Shown here piece after piece: positions 1 through 7,712 of a stretch of DNA of 64,000 bases. The notes under the pieces were generated by a model. That model saw nothing but the letters and a program-made list of their open reading frames with translations, searched no databases and had not been told where the DNA came from. This DNA is from Pelethousia sp034928145 (GTDB lineage Bacteria > Bacillota > Clostridia > Christensenellales > CAG-138), in the NCBI GenBank assembly GCA_034928145.1, contig JAYFPE010000004.1, forward strand, positions 1 to 64,000, in the 5' to 3' direction. The translations under genes were made by a program, and so were the position numbers. Position 1 is the first letter of the stretch, and every line of letters begins with the position of its first letter.

Positions 1-150
1 CCCCTCGGAACGCAGATTAGGCACGACCCTTGTTGTGTTCCGTGCCCGAATGTATCGTGGCTCGGCGGGCCCCCGGCAAGCTGTGTCTACCGCTTCAAAG
101 CCGTGAAACAGATGCCGTGGGCAACCCGCTCGCCCCTCTACACTACACCT

Positions 151-455
151 TGCTGTCTTCTTCTGGGTTTGTGGTAGGCAGATGTTCTTATATAATCCTG
201 GGCAAACTGCGTCACGCGCGGAATCCATAGCGCCCGCAGCATCGCGCGCCGTCCCCCGCCCCATGGCTTGCGGTGGCGTTACGTTTGCGCTGGCGGGTTG
301 CGAATTGCTGTCTTGCTTTGGGTTTGTGGCAGGCAGTCGTTGTCATATAATCCTGGGCAAACTGCGTCACCCGCGGAATCCACAACGCCCGCAGCATCGC
401 GCGCCGTCCCCCGCCCCATGGCTTGCGGTTGGCGTTACGTTTGCGCTGGCGAGTA
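151..455. repeat. Two tandem copies of a ~150-bp repeat
   Basis: Two diverged copies lie head to tail with a period of 155 bp, roughly 151-298 and 306-455. Both contain TATAATCCTGGGCAAACTGC (positions 191 and 346) and a later shared block around CCCCATGGCTTGCGG (about 258 and 413). Differences are mostly single bases, plus one inserted G near 428. Open frames cross the copies on both strands but have no recognisable protein features, so I treat the block as non-coding. The flanks 1-150 and 456-643 hold nothing I recognise. Confidence 0.8.
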
Positions 456-643
456 CAGTTCATCCCTATATTATCCGCCTCGCCCGGCTTCTTACTATCC
501 CCTCATTCGAAGCACAATCCCGCGGCATTCCACGTCCCAACTACCGTGCGCTCCCCCCATCCGGGGCATCTATCCTGCTCCATTCCCGATCATCATGCGG
601 GCAGGCCAACCGCCTTTTCCCTTCTTTGCAAAGGGCGCAGGAG

Positions 644-905
644 AAACGCCCAAGGCACCGTCCCCTCCATCAAACCCAAGGCAACAAAAGTCCTTTTACC
701 CAACCAACTCCCGCAAGGGCCGGGCCTCGCGCTCGCTGGCCGCTCTTAAAAGGGACACCGGAAAAACGCCCAAGGCAACGTCCCCTCCATCAAACCCAAG
801 GCAACAAACGGCCTTTTGCCCAACCAACTCCCGCAAAGGCCGGGCCTCGCGCTCGCTGACCGCTCTTAAAAAAGGGACACCGGAAAAGCGCCCGAGGCAA
901 CAGCC
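644..905. repeat. Tandem repeat, ~120-bp unit, 2.2 copies
   Basis: Units begin at about 644, 764 and 885, each with AAACGCCCAAGGCA or a near variant; the third copy is partial. The period is 120-121 bp. Shared pieces include CCCTCCATCAAACCCAAGGC and GGGCCTCGCGCTCGCTG. The reading frames through the units look like low-complexity translation rather than a protein. The motif AACAAACGGCCTT recurs in other intergenic stretches of this window (near 7318 and 32549), so this may be part of a degenerate intergenic family. Confidence 0.75.
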
Positions 906-953
906 CCTGCGTCTGGCTATGGAATTCTAATCCCATTTTCCATTCCTTAAATT

Positions 954-988
954 GAAAAAACGCGCCGGTGATATGTCACCGACGCGCA
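954..988 (-). terminator. Rho-independent terminator of the SRP RNA
   Basis: On the minus strand a GC-rich stem (CGGTGA/TCACCG with flanking CGCG pairs) is followed directly by a run of six T, immediately 3' of the SRP RNA. Confidence 0.8.
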
Positions 989-999
989 TTTTCCACAAG

Positions 1000-1268
1000 G
1001 CCGCGCACCCATTCTTCGACGCTACTCCTACAGACGGTCCTCTCGCAGGTGACTCCACCCGGGCAACCCTGCGGCACACCCAAACGACTGCTTAATGCTG
1101 CTGCCTTCCGGCCCTGACATGGTTCACAGGGTTGAATTGCACAGGACTCGGGCCTCAACGCTCCTTACGGGAGCCTGCCCCACAGGAACATGCCTTGGAT
1201 CGGGAATTCCGCCCTGCTATAGCGGATTGCAGGTACAGGGCACCGCTAACTCCCCGCCTAGCGCGGCA
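1000..1268 (-). ncRNA. ffs: Signal recognition particle RNA, large bacterial type
   Basis: On the minus strand the sequence starts TGCCGCGCTAGGCGGGGAG, carries the conserved apical block GGCCGGAAGGCAGCAGC (about 1095-1111) and ends with GTGCGCGGCC, which pairs with the 5' end. The length of about 269 nt and the 5' domain match the large, Alu-containing SRP RNA of Bacillus and Clostridia rather than the 4.5S RNA of enterobacteria. It binds Ffh and targets nascent membrane proteins to the translocon. The ends are placed from the terminal pairing and could be off by a few bases. Confidence 0.95.
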
Positions 1269-1331
1269 TACCTATTTTAACCCGAATGCGGATAAAATAC
1301 AACCATCCGGCCATATTTGCTTTTTCCACTT

Positions 1332-1937
1332 TTAGGATTGGGGCGCTGCGTAGCGCGGGTAAATGAAGCGGCTGGCCGGCTGGGGCGTGAGGGCGTTGGG
1401 CAGGTCGTGCAGATTGCCTACGTACACGCAGCGCGCGCCGGGGAAGTGGGCCAGCATGCTGGGCCGCACACGCGCAGGGTTGAGAAAGGGCTGGGCCTCG
1501 GCGCAGGCGGGAATAGCCCCGGCCTCCAGCAACGCCCGCACCACAAATTCGGAGCAGAAGCAGGCCTGCTTGCCGCGATAGGATTTGCCGAAGTAATTGG
1601 CGGCTGCGCCTAAGTAATTATACCGCCAGCGAAAACGGTGCGCATAGAGGCTATCCATATTGGCGCAGAGGCGCGCGTGCGCTTCCTCGGAGACGCGCAG
1701 CTCAAACACGGCGCAGGGCGCGTCGGGGTTATCGCCATAGATGCCGCCATCCACCCGCTCCTTCACGAAACCACCAATGCAGGGCATGCGCCGCCAGCGG
1801 CGCGCAAAGCTATACATGCGGGAAAGATCGCGATTGAGGGCCAGGGAGGCGTGGGTATAGGGATCGCCTGTGGCTATATGAATGGCCCGGGAGAAAAACG
1901 TCTCCGTACGGGCGAGCAGAATGTATACGGAAGGCAT
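1332..1937 (-). CDS. Permuted papain-like (YiiX/NlpC-P60 type) family protein
   Basis: This 201-residue protein has the pattern of permuted papain-fold hydrolases: an early His in YTHASLAL (about residue 29) and a late Cys in CFCSEFVV (about residue 128). Those families act as amidases or thioesterases on peptidoglycan or lipid substrates, but the substrate here cannot be read from sequence. It has no signal peptide, so it is probably cytosolic. The start is the ATG at 1937, preceded by GAGGAGCATATT on the minus strand. It is a single gene transcribed toward the SRP RNA locus. Family call fairly sure, function open. Confidence 0.6.
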   Translation of the reverse strand: MPSVYILLARTETFFSRAIHIATGDPYTHASLALNRDLSRMYSFARRWRRMPCIGGFVKERVDGGIYGDNPDAPCAVFELRVSEEAHARLCANMDSLYAHRFRWRYNYLGAAANYFGKSYRGKQACFCSEFVVRALLEAGAIPACAEAQPFLNPARVRPSMLAHFPGARCVYVGNLHDLPNALTPQPASRFIYPRYAAPQS

Positions 1938-2277
1938 AATATGCTCCTCTCAATAGGCTAGGTCAAGCATAACAAACAAATATCAACAAAGTAACAACGC
2001 GGCATTAAATGGGGATTAACCACGCTTTAAAATTTTATTAAGGGCCAAGAGCAGGAGGAAACCGGAACAAGCCGCCGCGCTTCGGGCGCTTATAGCAAAA
2101 AGATCGGCTTCCCCGCGCGAATTTCCAGACTTATTATCGCATAGATCCCTTAAAATCGCCACCACTATATATTGGGTACACGGCGTAAAAAAGGGAGCGG
2201 ATTTCCCTATTTGACCGGGTGAGGCAAAGATGGTACTATAAAATTATCCATATGAAATACGCGCAAGGAGAATGCCG
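1938..2277. other. Intergenic region between divergent genes
   Basis: AT-rich spacer between the papain-like gene (minus) and the decarboxylase operon (plus). It contains the operon promoter (separate entry). Nothing else is supported; a GC stem near 2081-2092 is not followed by a T run. Confidence 0.6.
2211..2239 (+). promoter_or_regulatory. Sigma-A promoter of the decarboxylase-ricT operon
   Basis: TTGACC (2211-2216) and TACTAT (2234-2239) are separated by 17 bp, about 35 bp upstream of the first start codon. Confidence 0.75.
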
Positions 2278-2850
2278 ATGCTGCAAGAGCGCAATGAAAG
2301 CCGCGCCACCCGGGCTCTGGATCTGCTGCTAGTCACGATCCTTTTCCTGCTGGTGCTGCTGGCGCGGGCCTTTAGCAGGGCCGCAGAGCTACATGCCTGG
2401 CGTGGCGTGACGCAGCTGGTTTTTTTCCTTGCGTTCGTCATTCTGGGCGGCCTGTTTTACAAAAAGCGTCTGCTTTCCTACCGCTATACCTTCTTCCATA
2501 CAGAGCCGGGGATGAGCGCCGAAGGTAGCCAATATCCCTTCCCGGCGGGCACGCTGCTGCTGGAACAGATGCTGGGCGACCGGCCCCAAACGACCCAGGT
2601 GGCGATTGCCAAGGAGATGCTCGCCTTCTTTTCTCCCGACGGCGCCAGCGCCATCGGCATCATCCCTTCCGGCGCGAAGGGGGCAAAGCAGCCCAGGCTG
2701 CGCAAGCTCGTGATGACCACAGGGCCGCGGCGCAAGGCGCATTCGCTGATCTTCTGCCAGCAGGGCAAGTATTATAGACTGTATTTCAACCCTTCCGATG
2801 AAATGGCGCGGCTGCTCGGCAAAACGATCGCGGCCGCACACAAACCATGA
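2278..2850 (+). CDS. Small two-helix membrane protein, unknown
   Basis: The protein of about 190 residues has two hydrophobic helices near the N-terminus (about 16-35 and 44-60) followed by a soluble domain of about 120 residues with no motif I recognise. I choose the ATG at 2278 because AAGGAG (2265-2270) lies 7 bases upstream; the ATG at 2272 would sit only one base from it. It is first in an operon and overlaps the next gene by ATGA, so its translation is probably coupled to the decarboxylase. I do not assign a function. Confidence 0.7.
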   Translation: MLQERNESRATRALDLLLVTILFLLVLLARAFSRAAELHAWRGVTQLVFFLAFVILGGLFYKKRLLSYRYTFFHTEPGMSAEGSQYPFPAGTLLLEQMLGDRPQTTQVAIAKEMLAFFSPDGASAIGIIPSGAKGAKQPRLRKLVMTTGPRRKAHSLIFCQQGKYYRLYFNPSDEMARLLGKTIAAAHKP

Positions 2851-4259
2851 GCAGGCAGCGGCGTTATGGCCGCACGCTGCCAGAAACGCTGGGCGAATAT
2901 AGCCGGCGCGGCCCGGCCCGTTTCCACATGCCCGGCCATAAAGGCCAGGATGCGCCCTTTGCCGGCAAGCTGGCGGGCTGGGATATTACAGAGTTGGATG
3001 GAACGGACGACCTGGCGGGCCCACAGGGCGTGATCGCCCGCACGGAACGCGAATATGCCGAGGCCTATGGCGCGAAAGCCAGCCTGCTGCTGGTAGGCGG
3101 CAGCACGGCCGGACTGAGTACGATGGCCCTCGCGCTGGGGCAAAAGAAACGGGTGCTCCTGGGCCGGGATTGCCACAAGGCCGCTCTGGCCGCTCTGGCC
3201 CTGGCGGATCATGCGGCGGCATTCTTGCTGCCGGCCTATGACGAAGCTTGCGGCATCGCGGGCATGCTCACGCCGGAGCAAGTGCACGAGACCCTTAGTG
3301 AGAAGCCCGCGGACGCGGTGCTGATCACCAGCCCGAATTATTACGGCATGTGCGCGGATCTGGCGGCTATTGCGGATGCGGCCCACGCCCACGGCGCGTT
3401 GCTCCTGGTAGACGCCGCGCACGGCGCGCATTTCCCCTTCTCCAAGCGCCTGCCCGATTTCCCTAGCGAAAAAGTGGATATGTGGTGCGTGAGCGCGCAC
3501 AAAACGCTTTCCGCCTTCACCCAGAGCGCGGTGCTGCACCTTGGGCCCTGCTGCCCCATTTCCGTGGAGCAGGCGCGCCGCATGCGCAATATCGTGCAGA
3601 CCACCAGCCCCAGTTATCTTTTGATGGTGAGTCTCGACCGAGCCCTGAACCTTGCTAAGACCCTCGGCTTTGAAAAGCATTTGGACCGAATCGAGATCCT
3701 GCGGCAACGAATCGACCGCATTAACGGCCTAAAGGTGCTGGGCAACGCATGCCTGGGCCATGGCATCGTGGATACAGACCCTACTCGCTTGGTGATCGAC
3801 GTAACAGAGCGGGGTATTGATGGGCGCCTGGCGGACGCCTGCCTTACGGAGGCGGGGGTGGTGTGCGAAATGAGCGATGCCTACCACCTGGTGCTAATCA
3901 CCACGCCCCAGGATCCTGACGAATGGTATGACCGGCTGATACATGGCCTCACGCACCTGCCCTACGGCACAAAAACGATTATCAAGGAGCCGCCCTTCCG
4001 GCCCGTTGGCCTTCGGGTGTGCTCGTTGCGGCAGGCCATGCTGGGGCCTATAGAGAGCGTGCCCCTTGCCGGGGCGGTGGGCCGCATTGCGGCCAGCCCG
4101 GCCGGGGTCTATCCACCGGGCCTGGCGGCTCTGGTGCCGGGCGAGCGTATCGAAGCGGCCGTGGCGGATCATCTTTTGCGCCAGCAGGCTCTGGGATTTT
4201 CCCTCTTCGGCGTGGATGGAGGCCGCATCGGTTGCGTCCGGGAGGAAACGGTACTATAA
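2847..4259 (+). CDS. Orn/Lys/Arg decarboxylase family protein (YaaO-like)
   Basis: This 470-residue PLP enzyme belongs to the fold I amino acid decarboxylases. The N-terminal motif FHMPGHKG (26-33), the cofactor Asp in DAAHGAH (189-195) and the Schiff-base Lys in SAHKTL (Lys219) are all present. The family decarboxylates lysine, arginine or ornithine; the length matches the short Bacillus YaaO/SpeA class without the large N-terminal wing domain. Substrate cannot be decided, though a polyamine role would fit the potABCD genes elsewhere in the window. It overlaps the upstream gene by four bases and, as in Bacillus, sits upstream of the darA-holB-ricT block. Confidence 0.85.
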   Translation: MSRQRRYGRTLPETLGEYSRRGPARFHMPGHKGQDAPFAGKLAGWDITELDGTDDLAGPQGVIARTEREYAEAYGAKASLLLVGGSTAGLSTMALALGQKKRVLLGRDCHKAALAALALADHAAAFLLPAYDEACGIAGMLTPEQVHETLSEKPADAVLITSPNYYGMCADLAAIADAAHAHGALLLVDAAHGAHFPFSKRLPDFPSEKVDMWCVSAHKTLSAFTQSAVLHLGPCCPISVEQARRMRNIVQTTSPSYLLMVSLDRALNLAKTLGFEKHLDRIEILRQRIDRINGLKVLGNACLGHGIVDTDPTRLVIDVTERGIDGRLADACLTEAGVVCEMSDAYHLVLITTPQDPDEWYDRLIHGLTHLPYGTKTIIKEPPFRPVGLRVCSLRQAMLGPIESVPLAGAVGRIAASPAGVYPPGLAALVPGERIEAAVADHLLRQQALGFSLFGVDGGRIGCVREETVL

Positions 4260-4266
4260 TAAAACT

Positions 4267-4941
4267 ATGCAGATGAAATATACCACCATTCTATTCGACT
4301 TTGACGGCACGCTCCTGGAGAGCGGGCCCTGCATCCTCTCCTCTATGCGCGCCACCTTTAAGCAGATGGGCCTTACGGATCTCGCTTCCCGAAGCGACGA
4401 AGCGCTCCGGCCCCTGGTAGGCCCCCCCCTTCGGGAGGGCTTTGGCGAGATACTAAAGCTGCCGCCGGAGCGGGTGGGGGAAGCGATGGAATTATATCAC
4501 GATATTTCTTCTACCGAGGCCGCCCTGGCCCTGCTGCGGCCCTATCCGGGTATACCGGAGATGCTTAGGGCGCTTCGTGCCCGGGGCGCGAAAACAGCCC
4601 TGGTCACGGCCAAGCGGCATGAGGTATCCCTGGCGCATCTGAAGATAGCCGGCCTGACGGAGTTGGTGGATTATGTCGGCGCGCCCGGTACGAATCATGC
4701 ATGCGACAAAGCCCGGTTGATCGCCGAGGCTATGGAGGCTTTGGGGGCCGATCCGGCACGCACCGTCATGGTGGGGGATCGGCTATACGACATGGAGGCG
4801 GCCGGGTGCACGGGCATACCGAGCGTGGGTGTGCTTTATGGATATGGCAGCCGGGTGGAATTGGAGGCCCACGGGGCCGATCACATTGTGGAGAGCGTGG
4901 AGCAGCTCTTTGCTCTGCTTACAGAACAGGAGGATATATGA
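4267..4941 (+). CDS. HAD-family phosphatase (phosphoglycolate phosphatase-like)
   Basis: The protein is about 224 residues. The nucleophile motif FDFDGTLLES lies at residues 10-19, an alpha-helical cap follows, then VTAKRH (Thr/Lys) and the acidic motif GDRLYDME. These are the four HAD motifs, so phosphohydrolase activity is likely; the family includes phosphoglycolate and pyrophosphate phosphatases. The start is either ATG 4267 or ATG 4273. The nearest good ribosome site, GGAGGAAA, is about 20 bases upstream, so initiation may depend on coupling to the decarboxylase. It ends in an ATGA overlap with darA. In Bacillus this operon position holds thymidylate kinase (tmk), which is absent here. 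Confidence 0.85.
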   Translation: MQMKYTTILFDFDGTLLESGPCILSSMRATFKQMGLTDLASRSDEALRPLVGPPLREGFGEILKLPPERVGEAMELYHDISSTEAALALLRPYPGIPEMLRALRARGAKTALVTAKRHEVSLAHLKIAGLTELVDYVGAPGTNHACDKARLIAEAMEALGADPARTVMVGDRLYDMEAAGCTGIPSVGVLYGYGSRVELEAHGADHIVESVEQLFALLTEQEDI

Positions 4942-5264
4942 AACTCATATTCGCCATCGTGCAGAACGACGACTCCAAGCGGCTGATCCGGGATCTTACC
5001 AATCGGCACATCAGCGTTACGCGCATCTCGTCTACGGGCGGCTTCCTCCACGGGGGCAACAGCACGCTGATGATCGGGGTGGAAAAAGATAAGCTGCAGG
5101 AAACACTGGATGTAATTAAAGAAAAATCCAGCACCCGCAAGGAATATATGGTGATCCCCACCTCCCTGCCCGGCTATGTGGACAACGCGCCCACCCCCGT
5201 TCAGGTGACGCTGGGCGGAGCCACGGTGTTCGTAGTGGATGTGGACGAACACTACCGTTTCTAG
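4938..5264 (+). CDS. darA: Cyclic-di-AMP receptor DarA (PstA/YaaQ)
   Basis: A 108-residue PII-like protein. It begins MKLIFAIVQNDDS and contains the family stretches TRISSTGGFLHGGNST and a C-terminal GATVFVVDVDEHYRF. The family forms trimers that bind c-di-AMP, a second messenger of potassium and wall homeostasis in Firmicutes; its downstream target is unknown. The start overlaps the stop of the HAD gene (ATGA) and is preceded by AGGAGGATAT. Next to holB and ricT, as in Bacillus and Staphylococcus. Confidence 0.93.
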   Translation: MKLIFAIVQNDDSKRLIRDLTNRHISVTRISSTGGFLHGGNSTLMIGVEKDKLQETLDVIKEKSSTRKEYMVIPTSLPGYVDNAPTPVQVTLGGATVFVVDVDEHYRF

Positions 5265-6183
5265 CCCCGTGGCTGTACCCTGCCAAAGCGCGTCCTCGGC
5301 GCAGGAGCGCCTTCTCGCCGCCTTGCGGACGGGCCGCTTTCCGCATGCCTGCTTTGTGGCCTGCCCGGATCCCCTCTTTGCCGAAGGTCTCTGCCGCCGG
5401 GCCGCGGCCCTTTGGTGCACGGGCCGGGCGGAAGCGCAGCTGCTCAAAAGCCTGGTCGATTATACGGAACTGGGCGAGGAGCCCATTCGGGTGGATCGTA
5501 TCCGCGAGCTGATTGCTGAGCTGCAAAAGCGGCCTTTTGATGAAGGCGGCCGCTGCGTATACATCCGCAACGCGCACACCACGTCCGAACCCGTGCAGAA
5601 TGCCCTTCTAAAAACCTTGGAAGAACCGCCTAAAGGCGTGCTTTTTTTGCTCACTGGCAACGAGAGCGGGCTGTTGCCCACCATCCGTTCCCGCTGCAGC
5701 CGCTTTCTTTGCCCGGCGCCCCAAAGGGAGGAGATCGCCGCCCTGCTGATTGAGGCGGGGGCTGGCGCGGCTGAGGCGGCCCATTACGCAGCCTGGGGCG
5801 GAACCATGGGGCGGGCCCTGCGGCTATATCAAAGCGAGGATTTCCGCGCCCTGCGCGAACAAGCGCAGGCGCTTTTATGGGCCCTGCTGCTGGGCCAGCT
5901 GCCCCTGGAGGGCGTGAGCGCCCTGGCTAAGGAGGGTACAGAGGCGGCGGCATTCATGCTTTCCTTACTGCGGGATATGCTATTGTGTAAACAAGGCCTG
6001 CTTGCCACGGAGAACCCTGAGCGGCAAGCGGAGATCGCCAAGCTTGCGCGGCGCTTTACAAGCGGGCGGATAACCTGTATCATAAATATACTGGCGGACG
6101 GGCTGGAAAGGCTGGCTGGAAACGCTTCGGCGCAGGCCACCTTCACAAGCCTATTCACACAAATTGCAGAGGAGATTTCTTAA
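5239..6183 (+). CDS. holB: DNA polymerase III delta-prime subunit
   Basis: The protein resembles the clamp-loader delta' subunit. PHACFVACPDPLFAEGL sits where the P-loop would be but lacks a usable GKT, as is usual for delta'. It has the conserved NALLKTLEEPP and the SRC-like box TIRSRCSRF (sensor and arginine-finger region). The C-terminal half is a helical collar domain. It works with DnaX and HolA to load the beta clamp. The ATG at 5239 overlaps darA by 26 bases and lacks a clear ribosome site; the in-frame GTG at 5269 is an alternative that would remove the overlap. RicT follows 5 bases after the stop. Confidence 0.88.
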   Translation: MWTNTTVSSPVAVPCQSASSAQERLLAALRTGRFPHACFVACPDPLFAEGLCRRAAALWCTGRAEAQLLKSLVDYTELGEEPIRVDRIRELIAELQKRPFDEGGRCVYIRNAHTTSEPVQNALLKTLEEPPKGVLFLLTGNESGLLPTIRSRCSRFLCPAPQREEIAALLIEAGAGAAEAAHYAAWGGTMGRALRLYQSEDFRALREQAQALLWALLLGQLPLEGVSALAKEGTEAAAFMLSLLRDMLLCKQGLLATENPERQAEIAKLARRFTSGRITCIINILADGLERLAGNASAQATFTSLFTQIAEEIS

Positions 6184-6188
6184 ATATA

Positions 6189-7250
6189 ATGAAAACCGTG
6201 ATCGGTGTAAAATTTCGGGGCGGCAGCAAGGTCTACTATTTCGACCCTGGCGAGCTGCCCGTGCAGGAAGGGGACGGCGTGATCGTGGAGACCGCCCGGG
6301 GGGTAGAATTCGGGGATGTGGTCAACGGCCCTCACGAGGTGGAGGAAAACCAGATTTTTGCGCCGCTTAAGGCCGTGGAGCGCATCGCCACGCAAAAAGA
6401 CCATGAGATGCGCGCACAGAACGCCGCTACGGAAAAGGACGCCTTCACCACCTGCATGGAAAAGATCCAGGCGCGGGGCCTCGATATGAAGCTGGTGGAT
6501 GTGGAATACAGCTTCAACGGTTCCAAGGTTGTATTTTATTTCACAGCGGATGGCAGGGTGGATTTTCGCGAACTGGTCAAGGATTTGGCCAGCGTGCTAA
6601 AAACGCGCATCGAGCTTAGGCAGATCGGCGTGCGGGACGAGGCCAAGATGCTGGGCGGCCTGGGCAGTTGCGGCAGGCCGGTCTGCTGCAAAACCTTTTT
6701 AGCCGATTTTCAGCCCGTTTCTATCAAGATGGCCAAGGAGCAGAACCTCTCGCTTTCGCCCACCAAGATATCCGGCATCTGCGGGCGGCTGATGTGCTGC
6801 CTCAAATACGAGCAGGATTGCTATGAAAGCATGCGCAAGATGATGCCTAAGGTAGGCAAGGATGTGACCACGCCAGAGGGCATGACGGGCATGGCTGTGG
6901 AAAACAACGTGCTCACGGAAAAGACCAAGGTCAAGCTGCTGCTGCCGGACGGTTCCATCGACATCCGCGAATACCCCTTCCGCGAGCTGGGCTACCGTTC
7001 CCGGCCCGCACAGGCGCAGCAACCCCGCGAGGCGGATGAGTCGGTGGACATGCCGGCAGAGTATCTCGAGCAGGCTGAGGCCGAAAGCGCGCCCGCGCCT
7101 ACGCAAGCAGAGCAGCCGGCGGAAGAAAAGCCGGAAGAAGATAAGCGGCCCACGCGCAGCAACCGATCCCGCCGCCGCAGATCGGGCAGTAACCGGCCCC
7201 GGCCCAATGGAGAGGCGGCCCCGCAAAGCCCCCGCGCGCCCCAAGCGTAA
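6189..7250 (+). CDS. ricT: PSP1-domain protein RicT (YaaT)
   Basis: The protein is about 353 residues. The PSP1 domain occupies roughly 1-270, with the conserved cysteine signatures GSCGRPVCCKTF and GICGRLMCCLKY. In Bacillus, RicT works with RicA and RicF as an Fe-S containing complex that stimulates RNase Y processing and phosphorelay activity. The last 80 residues are low-complexity: first acidic (Pro/Glu/Ala), then strongly basic (NRSRRRRSGSNRPRP), which suggests RNA contact but is inference. GAGGAGATTTCTT precedes the ATG at 6189. Last gene of the operon. Confidence 0.92.
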   Translation: MKTVIGVKFRGGSKVYYFDPGELPVQEGDGVIVETARGVEFGDVVNGPHEVEENQIFAPLKAVERIATQKDHEMRAQNAATEKDAFTTCMEKIQARGLDMKLVDVEYSFNGSKVVFYFTADGRVDFRELVKDLASVLKTRIELRQIGVRDEAKMLGGLGSCGRPVCCKTFLADFQPVSIKMAKEQNLSLSPTKISGICGRLMCCLKYEQDCYESMRKMMPKVGKDVTTPEGMTGMAVENNVLTEKTKVKLLLPDGSIDIREYPFRELGYRSRPAQAQQPREADESVDMPAEYLEQAEAESAPAPTQAEQPAEEKPEEDKRPTRSNRSRRRRSGSNRPRPNGEAAPQSPRAPQA

Positions 7251-7401
7251 AGCCGGCGGCCCTCTCTAATAAGGAGCCGGAAAAGGCGTACCCCTGTGTT
7301 GGTAAAAATAAAAAGCCAACAAACAGCCTTAACCAAAACAGCCGCCACGAACGCCAGACCCCGCACACGCGCCGCCCGCGCAGGGCCGCCTGCGCGGGGC
7401 C

Positions 7402-7429
7402 TTGACAATATTGGTTTCCGTGCTACAAT
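7402..7429 (+). promoter_or_regulatory. Sigma-A promoter of the ferredoxin gene
   Basis: TTGACA (7402-7407), 16 bp, TACAAT (7424-7429). The rest of the 7251-7461 spacer is a degenerate GC-rich stretch sharing AACAAACAGCC with other intergenic repeats. Confidence 0.8.
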
Positions 7430-7461
7430 ATTTGTGAAAACCATATGGAGGTATATCATTC

Positions 7462-7632
7462 ATGGCATATGTGATCAACGAGGAATGCATCAGCTGCGGC
7501 GCTTGCGAAGCCGCGTGCCCGGTCAGCGCCATCTCCCAGGGCGACGATCGTTATGTGATCGACGCCGATTTGTGCATCGATTGCGGCGCTTGCGCGAGCA
7601 CCTGCCCGGTTGATGCGCCCAACCCCCAATAA
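7462..7632 (+). CDS. 2[4Fe-4S] ferredoxin
   Basis: A 56-residue clostridial-type ferredoxin. Two CxxCxxCxxxCP clusters are visible, CISCGACEAACPVSAI and CIDCGACASTCPVDAP, which bind two [4Fe-4S] clusters. It is a low-potential electron carrier and could serve the [FeFe] hydrogenase at 17.6 kb or other oxidoreductases. GGAGG at 7446-7450 precedes ATG 7462. It is monocistronic, with its own promoter and terminator. Confidence 0.97.
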   Translation: MAYVINEECISCGACEAACPVSAISQGDDRYVIDADLCIDCGACASTCPVDAPNPQ

Positions 7633-7650
7633 TTCGTTTATTCGGGTGCA

Positions 7651-7685
7651 AAGGGTCCATCCCAGCGATGGGCCCTTTCTTTTTA
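7651..7685 (+). terminator. Terminator of the ferredoxin gene
   Basis: Stem AAGGGTCCATC/GATGGGCCCTT followed by CTTTTTT. Confidence 0.85.
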
Positions 7686-7712
7686 CCCTAATCACATAAA
7701 GGAATCAAGTGA

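Noticed and set aside
182..930. Overlapping long frames through the first kilobase
   Set aside because: They run through tandem repeats in several frames, are Pro/Arg-rich, have no ribosome sites and no family resemblance.
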